64,000 nt of DNA from Bacillota bacterium. GTDB taxonomy: Bacteria; Bacillota; Clostridia; Oscillospirales; Oscillospiraceae. The DNA is taken from contig JAEXCS010000043.1 of NCBI GenBank assembly GCA_023402075.1, forward strand, positions 1 to 64,000, in the 5' to 3' direction. Position 1 is the stretch's first letter. Each line of letters opens with the position of its first letter. The notes below the pieces were generated by a model, which worked only from the letters and a program-made list of their open reading frames with translations, was not told where the DNA came from and searched no databases. Both the position numbers and the translations under genes were made by a program. This document shows, piece by piece, positions 26,908 through 36,359 of the stretch.

Positions 26908-26942
26908 ACATTTAAAATACCACGGACAGCCTTTTCTGTCAA
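26890..26942 (-). promoter_or_regulatory. Promoter plus 14-bp palindrome of the candidate RNA
   Basis: Minus strand TTGACA (26937-26942), 17-bp spacer, TATTTT (26914-26919). A perfect palindrome TTAGTTATAACTAA (26890-26903) starts a few bases into the transcript, a typical repressor-site position. It resembles the dyads described for DtxR/IdeR-type metal regulators; that assignment is inference. Confidence 0.6.
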
Positions 26943-27007
26943 CCCCTAAATTAAAATTTTCCAAGAAAAATTTTTTAGCAGTCTTTTCTTCTTGTTTTGG
27001 CAAAAGA

Positions 27008-27046
27008 AAAGCCCCGCTGCCGCGTTTCACGCGGCAGCGGGGCTTT
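27008..27046 (-). terminator. Terminator of the SLH surface-protein gene
   Basis: 18-bp arms (27008-27025, 27029-27046) followed on the minus strand by U-rich sequence. Confidence 0.9.
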
Positions 27047-27068
27047 CACGCTTGTTTCAGTCCGTCTT

Positions 27069-30000
27069 TTACTTTGCCCGGTTCATCCGCCAGACGACGG
27101 CGGAAATCTGACCCCGGGTCATGGTGTTGGCGGGCTTGAAGGTGCTGGTTCCGTTGGAGAAGTATCCCTCCACAATCCCGGCGGCGCTGAGCGCCTGGAC
27201 GTAGACATCACCGGTATCCGTAAAGGGCTTCACGCTGGAAAGGTTCCCGAGGTTCAGCTTCATGGACTTGGCGGTAATCTGTGCCACCGCCAAACGGCTG
27301 ATAGGCCGGTCCAGGTCGCTCTCCTTCACGCCGGTAAGCAGCCCATCGGACTTGGCGCGAGAGAGATAGCCGCTGAAGGGGTGTTTTCCGCTGGGGCTTT
27401 GCACCTTGTAATCCGCCGCCAGCATAATCAGCTTCAGCGCCTGACCATAGGTCACGGTTTTGTCCGGCTTGAAATAGCCGTCAGGATAACCGTCGATGAC
27501 CTTCGCATCGCTCAGCTCCGCCACATACTTGTAGCACCACACGGAGGAACCTATGTCCTTATAGCTTTTGAGTCCGCCGACAATGCCAAGGCAGAACCTG
27601 CCGCTGGCAACGGCCTTACCCGCGCTGTTATATGCCGCATAGGGGATTTCCACCGAGCCGGTAAAGCCCGAGGCGGGCACAAATCGCAAATCGCCGATCC
27701 GCCCCGCACCGGAGCTGCCGGAATAGGTGTAGCGGCTGCTGGTATTCGCCGCCACGGAGCCGGTGCCCACATAGATCCTTCCCTGAGAGGACGCGGGCAG
27801 CACCAGAAGCTGAATCGCGGACAGGGAGGCGTTGTAGCCGGAGGCGGTGGCCACCGCGTTGTAAATGGCATCCGCAGGGAAATTCACGGAGGTGTTCATG
27901 GGCGTCGCCCCGTACACGTCCTGCACCGTGGCGGTGTTCACGCTGATGAGAATATTGCCGGAGACGGTGCGGCTTCCGCTGCCGTAGGCGGTGAAGGGGA
28001 TCACCGCACAGTAGTTGGTTCCCGAGGGGACGTACGTCAGCTCGCTCAGCGCGTACTGGCTGGCTCCGGAGGGGCTGAAGTACAGAAGCTGGCTGCCGCA
28101 GTTGGCGTTGGTCAGCCGCAGCCCCGAGGCCCCATAGCTGCTGACGCCGTAGTAATTGTAATACAGCGTTCCAGTGTCCGGTACGCCGCCCAGCTTCACA
28201 GACTGAAGCGTAGAATTGGAATAGGACTTGGCAAGAAACCGGGCAAAGTCGTTGGGGTTGATCTGCACGTTGGTACCGCCGGTGGTGTTGTAGCGGATAT
28301 CGCCCCGGCTGGCGGTCTCCTTCGCCTGAATCACCAGCGTGCCGTCCACATAGAGGCTGTCGTTGTAATAGGCCCGGAAGGACAGGCTTACGCTTCCCGT
28401 GAAGCCGCTGTCGGCCACAAAGCTCAGCTCTTCCAAGGGATAGTCGCCGTAGCTGGAGCTGCTATAATAATAATTGTAGCCGGTGAAATTGTTCTTGGTA
28501 AAGGAGCGCTCGTTCCTTCCGCCAAAGTCATAGTAGAACGTCCCGTCCGACGTGTTGTAGAGATTGGTAGACGTGAAGCGCACATAGCGGAGGTCATAGC
28601 CGGAATAGGAGTTCCGGAACACGTTGCTGAAATCGCCTGCGCTGAACGCCATTTCCTCTCCCGGAGCCGCCTGCCAGGTAATGTCGGAGTTGGTGCCGCT
28701 GATCTGGATTTCCATGGTGCCGTCCACATAGCGGCTGTTGGAGTAATAGGCCCGGAAGCCGATGGTAAGAGTCTTCTTCGCCGCGCCGGAGGCTGCCACA
28801 AAGCTCATGTCGTCAATGGGATAAGAGCCGTAGCTGGAGCTGGCGTAATAGTAGGCGTAGTCATCCACCGTGGTGCGGTTGAATTCCCTTTGATTGGAGC
28901 CGCCGTAGTTATAGTAAAACGCACCGTCGGAGGTGGTGAAGGAAGGCAGGGAGGTAAACTGCACCCAGCAGACTGCTTCGGAATAGACCGACTGGTAAAT
29001 CCTGTTGAAGTCGCTCCGGCTCAGGGACAGCTTCTGCCCCGGCCGCACCGTATAGGTGAGCTTCGTGTTGGCGGTGGTGGTATTGTTGACGGTAAGGGTT
29101 CCCGACACGGTGTTGTAGTTGTCCGTGGCGGTATAGGCCACGGAGGCGGCGCCCCTCGTTCCGGTGGGCGCAAAATACAGATTCGCAATGGGATAGCTGC
29201 CGCCGCTGTAAGTATAGGCCCGTGAAAGCGAGGTTTTGGAGCTATTGGCATACAGCATCCCGTAGCTGGAGGTGGAGAAGGAGCCGAGGGTCACGGTGAC
29301 AAAGTTCCTTCCCGTCAGGCTGCTGAACACGCTGTTGAACTTGCTCTGCACGGTGGAGCCAACGGTGATCTCCCCTGTCCCGCTCACGTCCATAGAGGTA
29401 TTCTGGTTTGACGCGGAGAGGGTGTAGACCGCGTAGTAGGTGATGCTGGCCGTCACCTTGGTCGCCGCCACCTGGGCGGAGGAAAGCACTGCCTGCCCGG
29501 AAAAGGTCCCGGCGTTTCCGGGGTTTGCCGTGGTCCAGCCCCGGAAGGTATAGGTACAGTTGGACGCGGCCTTGGAGGGCGTTCCGGGATTGGAGGGAAA
29601 CGCATCCTTGGCAAGGTCTTTTTGTGTATTAAAGGTAGTCCCGGCATTGATAAACGTCACTATGTACTTCCCGATGGGCATCCCATTAAAGCTGCACACA
29701 TCGCAAATCCCGTCATTGTTTGCATCTATGTGAGGCGCCTCGTTGTGTCGAATGGTGCAGGACGGATCATTGCAGCGATTCCAGTGCGTTTTGCTGTTGG
29801 AATCGTTCTTGTCATAGGTCCACGCCCCGGTGTCAATCTGATGGCCCAAGGCGGGAATCGTCCGCGTTTCCACATACCCGCACAAAGAGCAGGTGCGGTC
29901 CTCTGTGCCGGTGGTATTCAGCGTGGGCTCCAAGGTAGTTCTCCACGTGGAATACTCGTGGGGCTTATCCTCGGAATATGTGCATTTTTTGCATCTGACC

Positions 30001-30266
30001 TCATGAACCTCAGCGTTCCCGGTCTTTTGCACATACTCAAGCTCGTGGTTCTCCGTTTCTTCATTGCCACATATGCTGCATATCCTGCTGTGCGTGGTGT
30101 TGTTCTTATTGCTCCATTCGCCATAGCTATGTTCATGCGGCACTTCTGTAGGCGGTTCTCCTTCTCCACCGCCCGGAGGGTCCGCCGCCGCGGGAACCGC
30201 CGTTCCCACTGCCATCAGGGCTGCCAGCAAAAACGCGGGCAATTTCTTCTTCCAAAACGCTTTCAT
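27069..30266 (-). CDS. Large SLH-domain surface protein with Cys-motif head and repeats
   Basis: 1065 residues. Signal peptide (about 1-28), then a His/Cys-rich region (about 40-190) with repeated CxxC units (CSICG, CKKC, CSLCG, CDVC), an InlB-type beta repeat (about 205-265), about five tandem beta modules of roughly 105-125 residues rich in Tyr/Ser/Gly (two central ones nearly identical in layout, ending RAYYxxxxYVDGT), and three SLH domains (about 905-1065) that anchor it to secondary cell-wall polymer. Start at 30266 follows GGAGGG. Probably a cell-surface adhesin or S-layer-associated protein; ligand unknown. Confidence 0.85.
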   Translation of the reverse strand: MKAFWKKKLPAFLLAALMAVGTAVPAAADPPGGGEGEPPTEVPHEHSYGEWSNKNNTTHSRICSICGNEETENHELEYVQKTGNAEVHEVRCKKCTYSEDKPHEYSTWRTTLEPTLNTTGTEDRTCSLCGYVETRTIPALGHQIDTGAWTYDKNDSNSKTHWNRCNDPSCTIRHNEAPHIDANNDGICDVCSFNGMPIGKYIVTFINAGTTFNTQKDLAKDAFPSNPGTPSKAASNCTYTFRGWTTANPGNAGTFSGQAVLSSAQVAATKVTASITYYAVYTLSASNQNTSMDVSGTGEITVGSTVQSKFNSVFSSLTGRNFVTVTLGSFSTSSYGMLYANSSKTSLSRAYTYSGGSYPIANLYFAPTGTRGAASVAYTATDNYNTVSGTLTVNNTTTANTKLTYTVRPGQKLSLSRSDFNRIYQSVYSEAVCWVQFTSLPSFTTSDGAFYYNYGGSNQREFNRTTVDDYAYYYASSSYGSYPIDDMSFVAASGAAKKTLTIGFRAYYSNSRYVDGTMEIQISGTNSDITWQAAPGEEMAFSAGDFSNVFRNSYSGYDLRYVRFTSTNLYNTSDGTFYYDFGGRNERSFTKNNFTGYNYYYSSSSYGDYPLEELSFVADSGFTGSVSLSFRAYYNDSLYVDGTLVIQAKETASRGDIRYNTTGGTNVQINPNDFARFLAKSYSNSTLQSVKLGGVPDTGTLYYNYYGVSSYGASGLRLTNANCGSQLLYFSPSGASQYALSELTYVPSGTNYCAVIPFTAYGSGSRTVSGNILISVNTATVQDVYGATPMNTSVNFPADAIYNAVATASGYNASLSAIQLLVLPASSQGRIYVGTGSVAANTSSRYTYSGSSGAGRIGDLRFVPASGFTGSVEIPYAAYNSAGKAVASGRFCLGIVGGLKSYKDIGSSVWCYKYVAELSDAKVIDGYPDGYFKPDKTVTYGQALKLIMLAADYKVQSPSGKHPFSGYLSRAKSDGLLTGVKESDLDRPISRLAVAQITAKSMKLNLGNLSSVKPFTDTGDVYVQALSAAGIVEGYFSNGTSTFKPANTMTRGQISAVVWRMNRAK

Positions 30267-30629
30267 GTTTTCCCTCCATCGCACGCATTGCATACTTTTT
30301 CACCATACTTATCTTTCTTAAGATAGCGGAAAATGTAAATTTATTCATGAACAAACTATGAACAAACCAGCCATTCTGTTTTTCAGAAAAAATATTTCGC
30401 CTTTGTCTTCTACATTTCTTGTTAAAGCATTAAAGCACCTCGCTAAGCCTACTGAAAAACGGCCCAAAAACGGATATTGAGATCAATGGAACACACAAAC
30501 GGAGGCCCGGACAGTTGTCCAAGCCCCCGCCGGTGATTCCCCTTGTGCGTTTTATCCCGTCTGCCCGGCAATATACCGAACGGGTGTAATTGCAAGCACC
30601 CTCAATCGCTTCCGCTTTTCAGTGCGGCG
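30267..30629. other. Intergenic region upstream of the SLH gene
   Basis: Holds AT-rich DNA with a TATCTT/AAGATA dyad (around 30309-30324) and TTTGTTCAT direct repeats on the minus strand in the SLH promoter area. A 10-bp hairpin with G-U pairs at 30504-30525 is the likely terminator of the leftward gene ending at 30630. No coding sequence seen. Confidence 0.5.
30504..30525 (-). terminator. Probable terminator of the hypothetical gene at 30630
   Basis: Minus-strand stem GGCTTGGACA/TGTCCGGGCC with a 2-nt loop, then a moderately U-rich tail. Confidence 0.45.
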
Positions 30630-31055
30630 CTATTCCCCTTCTCCGGGCCTTTCCTGACTTAATGCGCTGTTCATCATCAGCAAAAGCTCCAACACACTGC
30701 GGAAGCTCTCTTCCCTGCGGCCCTCCAGCCACCGGACAGAGCCCTGCCAGCTGGCGTTCTGGCGAAACAGAATCCGCAAGTTAAATGTGGCCGCGCGGCC
30801 CTGCTCCGGGCCGGGCGCCGTGCCTGCAAAAGGCGTATCCACCGGGGCAAAGGTGCGCGTCCGCGCAAAAGGCTCCGGGAATTTAGTGTCGTCCAGCAAT
30901 CTCTCCATCTCCAGAAGAAATTGTATCACACCGCGAAATGCAACAGGCTCCGCAAGCCCGGGGTTGATCAGCCGCCCAGTCCATGCGCCGTCGGCGCATT
31001 CGTCCACGCAGACTACGGTGTCGCAGTATCGGCTTTCCCACCGCTTGTCCTGCAT
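30630..31055 (-). CDS. Conserved hypothetical protein
   Basis: 141 residues, no signal peptide or membrane segment. Opens QDKRWESRYCDTVVCVDECA, followed by a central WTGRLINPGLAEPVAFRGVIQF-like stretch and a helical C-terminus. Similar short proteins occur in Clostridia without known function. The chosen start has only a distant ribosome site (AAGGGATG about 14 nt upstream), so the start is uncertain. Confidence 0.55.
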   Translation of the reverse strand: MQDKRWESRYCDTVVCVDECADGAWTGRLINPGLAEPVAFRGVIQFLLEMERLLDDTKFPEPFARTRTFAPVDTPFAGTAPGPEQGRAATFNLRILFRQNASWQGSVRWLEGRREESFRSVLELLLMMNSALSQERPGEGE

Positions 31056-31235
31056 CTATGTGCCACATCCCTTCTTTTCGGACCTTTTAAAGTCTCGCCA
31101 TATTGTAGCATCAAGAGGTTACAGCAGCGGTTACATGATCCGCTTCGCGCTTCATTTCGCAAGAAACTTTACCGGATTTTTTCCGGTCTTGTCTCCGCAG
31201 CTTTCCCTCACCGCCAGGAAAGTGGAAAGAACGGA

Positions 31236-32457
31236 TTATTTCTTCCGCTTTCTCTGCCGCAGCTTATAGGCCCGCTTGTATTCGTACATTCTTTCGTCGG
31301 CCGCAGCCAGCAGATCCCCCGCCTGCATCGTGTTGTCCGGCCCCACGGAGATCACGCCATAGCTCATGCTGCGGTCATAATCCACGCCCCCCGTCATAAG
31401 ACTGCTGCGCAGCAGCTCCATGCGCGCTGCCGCAGTCTCCGCATCCCAGTTTTCCGCAAGCAGTATAAACTCGTCCCCCCCCGATGCGGCAAACCACCGC
31501 ATTTGGCGAAAAATTCAGCATAGCCCCGGACATGGCCATGATATACCGGTCGCCCTCCTCGTGTCCATACCGGTCGTTCACCTGCTTCAAATCGTCCATG
31601 TCGATGAAGCACAACGCAAAGCTCCGCTTCTCCGCAACCCACTTTTCCAGCGTTTCCATTCCGTATCGCCGGTTGTTCAGTTGGGTCAGCGTGTCAAAAT
31701 TGGCAATATTCTGAAGCTTTCGCATCTGCTCCCGCTCCGCGCTGATGTCCGCCAGTACAAACGCCATGGCGTTGTACTGGTCCCAGTGCAGGGGATGCAC
31801 CGAAACGGAAAAATTCTGCGTCTTTCCGCCATCCGCCGGAAGCTCCAGCTCCGTAACATAAATGTCACTCTTTCCCCGCATGGCCTCTGTCTGCCGCTTT
31901 AGCCACGCAAGCAGCTCCGTTGCGCCATCGTCGCTGACGGGAAGGTCGCTTGACCCACTGCTGACAAACAGGATATCAGCGGTATCCGCATTCGTCACAA
32001 TGATCTGCTGGTCAATCTGTCCCGCCAGCATCTCATAAAGGCTTCTGCTCTGCATCATAGTGCGGATCTGCTCCAGAAGGACCGTCCTCCTCCGGTCAAG
32101 CTGCTCGATCATGGCGTTGAAGGCATCAGAAAAGTCCCCCATGAAGTCCACACGCTGGCGGTAATCCCCCATGGCCACCTGCTGGGTCTGCCACGTCAGG
32201 TGTCTGAGAGAGGCATGAAGCGCTTTTAAAGGCGCGGCCAATTCATTGTCGGGCCGGGGCAGCTTCACATTCAGATTTCCCTTGGAAATGGCCTTGGCAA
32301 GTCTCGCATTGTCCGCAAGGCATCTGCTAAAGGCTGTCAAACTGTTTGCAAGTTCCCGGAATTCCTCCGGCAGCTCCCCCACGTTTAATACGGCGCTCTC
32401 GGGGTCGTGCATCACCTGCTTCAGATAGTCCTGCAAAATCTCCGCCGCCGAGCTCAT
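31236..32457 (-). pseudogene. Diguanylate cyclase with a frameshift in the GGDEF motif
   Basis: The first 31485-32457 part encodes a HAMP-like and PAS-like sensory region and the start of a GGDEF domain (NFDTLTQLNNRRYG, IDMDDLKQVNDRYGH) up to VCRIGG. There a run of eight G on the coding strand (31485-31492) shifts the frame to RV and a late stop at 31375. The correct continuation (DEFILLAENWD ... SYGVISVGPDNTMQAGDLLAAADERMY) is in the next frame and ends at 31236. Seven G would restore RIGGDEF and a protein of about 406 residues. It lies in a leftward group with a V4R protein and a GGDEF/HD-GYP protein. Could be phase-variable, a true null or a sequence error. Confidence 0.8.
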
Positions 32458-32491
32458 ATGTCACTCACATCACTTTCCATGCCGCTGCGTC

Positions 32492-33022
32492 TTATCCCCG
32501 CGTTCCCCGGAAGCGGCACACCCGATCTCCGTTGGCCCAGCAGTCGATTTCCCGCACGGTGTACTTTTCACCGGTATATGCCTCCAAAACACCCTTGATA
32601 AAGCCCTCGTCGTAGCAGCATACAGTTTCGTTGGTAACGGGAATTCCGCTGCAATCCAAATCCTCCGCCACGGTCAGCACAATCTCTCCGGTATCCTCCG
32701 CATAGCTTTCCATCCGCAGTATCCCGATTTTCAATTCCCTGAGTGTCCTTTGCAGATCCGCCAAGAAGCCGCTGAATTCCGCCGTCAGATCCAGCATATG
32801 CTTTGCAAACTCCATGCCCGCCGAATAGCCCGCCTGCCGGAAATAGCCGTTGGCCCGTTCTGCGCCGCAGTCCTGGTTCAGCACATCCAGCATGGTATAC
32901 TGCATCAGGCGATAGACCAGCACCGGCATCTCTGTGCCCAGATCTCCCCGGCCTTTTTCAATGTTGCTCAGGCTTTCCCACGTGAAGCGGTTATGGGCAA
33001 GCGGCTGCTTGTCAGTGTTCAT
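32492..33022 (-). CDS. V4R-domain protein
   Basis: 176 residues. The C-terminal half has the V4R (4-vinyl-reductase) signature: IPVTNETVCCYDEGFIKGV and DCWANGDRVCRF, a small-molecule-binding domain with conserved Cys. No membrane segment. Start at ATG 33022 follows AGGGGG; a TTG one codon earlier is less likely. It sits 35 nt upstream of the diguanylate cyclase and directly behind the larger c-di-GMP gene, so it probably feeds a signal into that cyclase. Confidence 0.75.
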   Translation of the reverse strand: MNTDKQPLAHNRFTWESLSNIEKGRGDLGTEMPVLVYRLMQYTMLDVLNQDCGAERANGYFRQAGYSAGMEFAKHMLDLTAEFSGFLADLQRTLRELKIGILRMESYAEDTGEIVLTVAEDLDCSGIPVTNETVCCYDEGFIKGVLEAYTGEKYTVREIDCWANGDRVCRFRGTRG

Positions 33023-33037
33023 CAAAACCCCCTGAAT

Positions 33038-35809
33038 TTACTGTTCGTAAAATAGATTTCCGTGTTCCTCTTTCAGCACTTCCAGCAGCAGGCCCGCCAT
33101 CTGCGGGTCAAACTGCGTGCCCTTATTTTTCTGTATTTCGGCAGCGGCCTGCTCCACAGTGACAGCGGCCCGGTAAACCCGCTGACTGGTCATGGCGTCA
33201 TAGGCGTCCGCCACCGCAAGGATGCGACAGGGCATGGGAATTTCTTCTTCCTTCAAGCCACGGGGATATCCCTTCCCGTCCCAGCGCTCATGATGGGAAA
33301 GAATCATCTCGGCCACGCTGGAAAGCTCAGGCGTTGCCTGGGCAATTCGAAAGCCGATTTCGGAATGCCGTTTTATCTCGTCCCATTCCGCCCCAGTAAG
33401 CGGCCCCGGTTTTTTTAGAACATCGGCGCTGACGCCCACCTTCCCCACATCGTGCAGCAGCGCAAGAAGTGACAGCTCGTCCATTTCCTTGGAGGATAGC
33501 TGAAGCTTTCTGCCCACGGCGTGACAATACTTTTCCAGCCGCTTGGAGTGTTCCTCCGTTTCGTTGCTTTTTTCATAAAGCGTGGCAAGCAGCGTGCTGA
33601 CAATCGCGTTTCGGTAGCTCTTTCCGTCCAGCAGCTTCTGCTGATACATGTATTCCTCCGCCCGCTGCAGTGCAGTCTCCACTTCGGTGTCGGCGCTGTC
33701 CTTGCACGCACACCCCAGCGACAAACTAAGGGCCAGACTGCTCCCCTGAATTTCAACCTGAATATTCCTGATGCGCCGGATAACCGTCTCCGCTTCCTCC
33801 AACCCCTTCCCGGGCATGAGAATTACAAATTCGTCTCCGCCTAGGCGGGCGACAAAATCGCCCTTGCCGCTGCACTCCCGCATCATCTTGGCCACACTTT
33901 TAAGCAGCGCGTCTCCTGCGCTGTGACCAAACACATCGTTGGTGATTTTTAAACCGTTTACATCCGCCATAATCACCGAAACAGGAACCTCTCCCGCCTC
34001 ATCCATATGTCTCATCGTCTCTTCTATGTACCGTCGGTTGTAAAGCCCCGTCAGCGCGTCATGATAGCTCAAAAACTCAATTTCCCTGCTGTGTGCCTTC
34101 TCGCTGCTGACATCCCGGAAAACCATCACAACGCCCATGGTATCCTGGCTTTCATCCCCGCGGATGGGCGCGGCGCTGTCAGCAATCGGCGTGGGTCTGC
34201 CCTGCCGGTCCACCAGCTCCGTGTGATTGGCAAGACCCATTACCAGCCCCGTCTCCAGCACCTTTTGCACCGGATTTTCCGCCGGTTTACCCGTTTCCTC
34301 GTTGCGCAGAATAAACACCTCGGAAAAGGGCCTTCCCAGTCCCTGTCCGTCAACCCAGCCTGTCAGCCGCTCTGAAACGGCATTCATTCCCGTGATCATT
34401 CCGTCCCGATCCGTTGTGACCACGCCGTCACCGATAGATTGAAGGGTAGTGCGCAGCAGCTCCTTCTCCCGGATTAATTCCTCACGGTAACACTCCCGCT
34501 CCGTCACGTCAAACAAAATAGCGTGAAGCAGCCTGCGTCCTCTGTCCCAAATTTCGGAGGCATATACGTCCAGAAGCCTTGTCTCTCCACTTCTCAGGAG
34601 GTGGGGCGCTGCTTCAAACAGTGCGCCCACATTCATTTCGCCATGTATTTTTTGAAACTGCAAATCCCACGGAAGAAGGTTGATCTCCTGCACGTTCTTC
34701 CCCAGCATCTCCTGCTTTTCAAAGCCAAAGTACCGCAACAGAGCGGGGTTGGCGTCCACAATCTCTCCCGTATTCGCATCTATAACCAATTTCAATGCGC
34801 TGTGCTGTTCAAACATTGCCTGAAACCGTGATACAAATGCCCGGTTGCGCCGCTGGGCCGCCTCCAGCTTTTCTTCGTTGGCAAGAAGCTGATAAAAAAC
34901 AATTCCTGCCGCAGCCAGGGTAATCAGAATGGTGGTAATGCTGGTGGTCACCACGTCCCGAAACAGCACGGCGGAACGCAGCAGAACGTCAGGCCCCCGC
35001 ACAACGGTCACCAGATACCACCCGTTATACTGCAAATGCGCCGAGGAAAGGAAATAGGGATTCCCATTGCGGAAAAATTCGGCGCTGGCTGCGCCGCCGT
35101 TCATCACGCTCACGGCGATTTTCCCCACCTCTGCCTCCGACAGGCCGTATCCCCGCAAATCGTCGAACAGATTTCCTCTATGCTCCGGCTGGTAGGTGTT
35201 ATAAACGATTTCTCCACTGCCGGTAACAACGCAGCTATACGGATTCTGATACACGCCGCTGTCAGAAACGCCGGAAAACAAAGTTCCCTCTTTCAGACGG
35301 ACGCAAAGCGCGCCCGTTATGCCGGAGTCCCCGGTCAGCGGTCTGATGACAACAACATCCTGCTTCTCCTCTTCACCGACCACCGTGCTGATCACAGTGA
35401 CGCCTTTTTCAAGCCGGGCAGCATCCTCCCGGAAAATGGGCAGCTTTCCGGCGTCAATTTCCTCCAAGGAAAAGTATGACACGGAATCACCGGTCACAAA
35501 CCCGCTGTGCCGGTCCAGCCGCTCCTGAATGTTGCCCGTAAGCCCCGCATCGGAGCTAAGCAACATTGCCTCCGCCGTTTTCAGGGATTGCAGCGCACCC
35601 GCAATTTCCGCCTTGATTCCCGTCGCGGTGTGCTGGGTATTGGTATTCAGGCTGGAAACAACAATCCTCTCAAATTCCGTATCCAGCTTTTGCTTTTCCC
35701 ACAGCAAAAGCATCCCAATACACATCGCAAAAACCAGAATAATGAGCACAACGCCCCTAACCGACCCTTTTTTTAACGCCAGACCAAGCTTTTCCTTGGC
35801 GCTTCTCAC
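33038..35809 (-). CDS. PAS-GGDEF-HD-GYP membrane signalling protein
   Basis: 923 residues. Membrane segment near 18-36, an extracellular sensor domain to about 285, a second membrane segment near 290-312, two PAS domains, a GGDEF domain with intact RLGGDEFVILM, and a C-terminal HD-GYP domain (LLALLHDVGKVG, HHERWDGKGYPRG). It can in principle both make and degrade c-di-GMP. The GTG start at 35809 follows AGGAGG with 7-nt spacing; the frame extends upstream without a ribosome site. First gene of the leftward c-di-GMP group. Confidence 0.88.
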   Translation of the reverse strand: MRSAKEKLGLALKKGSVRGVVLIILVFAMCIGMLLLWEKQKLDTEFERIVVSSLNTNTQHTATGIKAEIAGALQSLKTAEAMLLSSDAGLTGNIQERLDRHSGFVTGDSVSYFSLEEIDAGKLPIFREDAARLEKGVTVISTVVGEEEKQDVVVIRPLTGDSGITGALCVRLKEGTLFSGVSDSGVYQNPYSCVVTGSGEIVYNTYQPEHRGNLFDDLRGYGLSEAEVGKIAVSVMNGGAASAEFFRNGNPYFLSSAHLQYNGWYLVTVVRGPDVLLRSAVLFRDVVTTSITTILITLAAAGIVFYQLLANEEKLEAAQRRNRAFVSRFQAMFEQHSALKLVIDANTGEIVDANPALLRYFGFEKQEMLGKNVQEINLLPWDLQFQKIHGEMNVGALFEAAPHLLRSGETRLLDVYASEIWDRGRRLLHAILFDVTERECYREELIREKELLRTTLQSIGDGVVTTDRDGMITGMNAVSERLTGWVDGQGLGRPFSEVFILRNEETGKPAENPVQKVLETGLVMGLANHTELVDRQGRPTPIADSAAPIRGDESQDTMGVVMVFRDVSSEKAHSREIEFLSYHDALTGLYNRRYIEETMRHMDEAGEVPVSVIMADVNGLKITNDVFGHSAGDALLKSVAKMMRECSGKGDFVARLGGDEFVILMPGKGLEEAETVIRRIRNIQVEIQGSSLALSLSLGCACKDSADTEVETALQRAEEYMYQQKLLDGKSYRNAIVSTLLATLYEKSNETEEHSKRLEKYCHAVGRKLQLSSKEMDELSLLALLHDVGKVGVSADVLKKPGPLTGAEWDEIKRHSEIGFRIAQATPELSSVAEMILSHHERWDGKGYPRGLKEEEIPMPCRILAVADAYDAMTSQRVYRAAVTVEQAAAEIQKNKGTQFDPQMAGLLLEVLKEEHGNLFYEQ

Positions 35810-36324
35810 ACAGTTGCCTCCTTTATATATCCTGTCCGTATCATCGCTCTGAAAAACAGAGGGGGACTCCAAAGGGGCACCCTGCGTCCGTTTCCATCCC
35901 GCGCTTCCATCCGCTGCTTATTTGTAAGTACCCAAGCTCACACTCAGGGGCATTTTCTCGCCATGCGCATAACTTGCCATGTTATGATGACATTATACAG
36001 CATGTTCTTTTTTATGCATACTAAATTTCTCCACATTTTGAGCATTTTTGTCTAATCCGCTTAAGAATATAAAAAAATCCACAAATTTTAACCTATATAT
36101 TCGTCTTTTCGTATATACCCCGGCATCCCTCTTCAAGCAGTGTGTCCCGGCCTTTGCAGCATTGTAACGAAACCTTCCGAAATATGAAATGAAATCCTTT
36201 TTTGAAACCGCAGACTTCTTGCGGCAAAGAAAAAGCGCCGCCCGAATTCTCCTTGTACGCAGCGGTACACAGGTCAAATTTTATCCTCTAAAAGCTAATA
36301 TATAAAATATTTATTTGGTATATA
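35810..36324. other. AT-rich intergenic region upstream of the c-di-GMP gene
   Basis: A minus-strand TATAAT (35992-35997) with a weak -35 and the dyad CATAAC/GTTATG (about 35967-35985) probably form the promoter region of the PAS-GGDEF-HD-GYP gene. Short open frames here have no ribosome sites or family resemblance. No other feature seen. Confidence 0.45.
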
Positions 36325-36353
36325 TTGTAAATTATTTTAAAAAATGGTACAAT
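36325..36353 (+). promoter_or_regulatory. Rightward promoter in the long gap before the transporter
   Basis: TTGTAA (36325-36330), 17-bp spacer, TACAAT (36348-36353). It lies about 700 nt before the next gene on this strand. Confidence 0.6.
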
Positions 36354-36359
36354 GAATCC

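Noticed and set aside
26997..29225. 742-codon plus-strand frame opposite the SLH protein
   Set aside because: Starts inside the SLH gene's terminator region and reads the complement of its repeats; no start signals.
35993..36277. 94-codon minus-strand frame upstream of the c-di-GMP gene
   Set aside because: Overlaps the probable promoter of that gene, lacks a ribosome site and ends in AT-rich low-complexity sequence.
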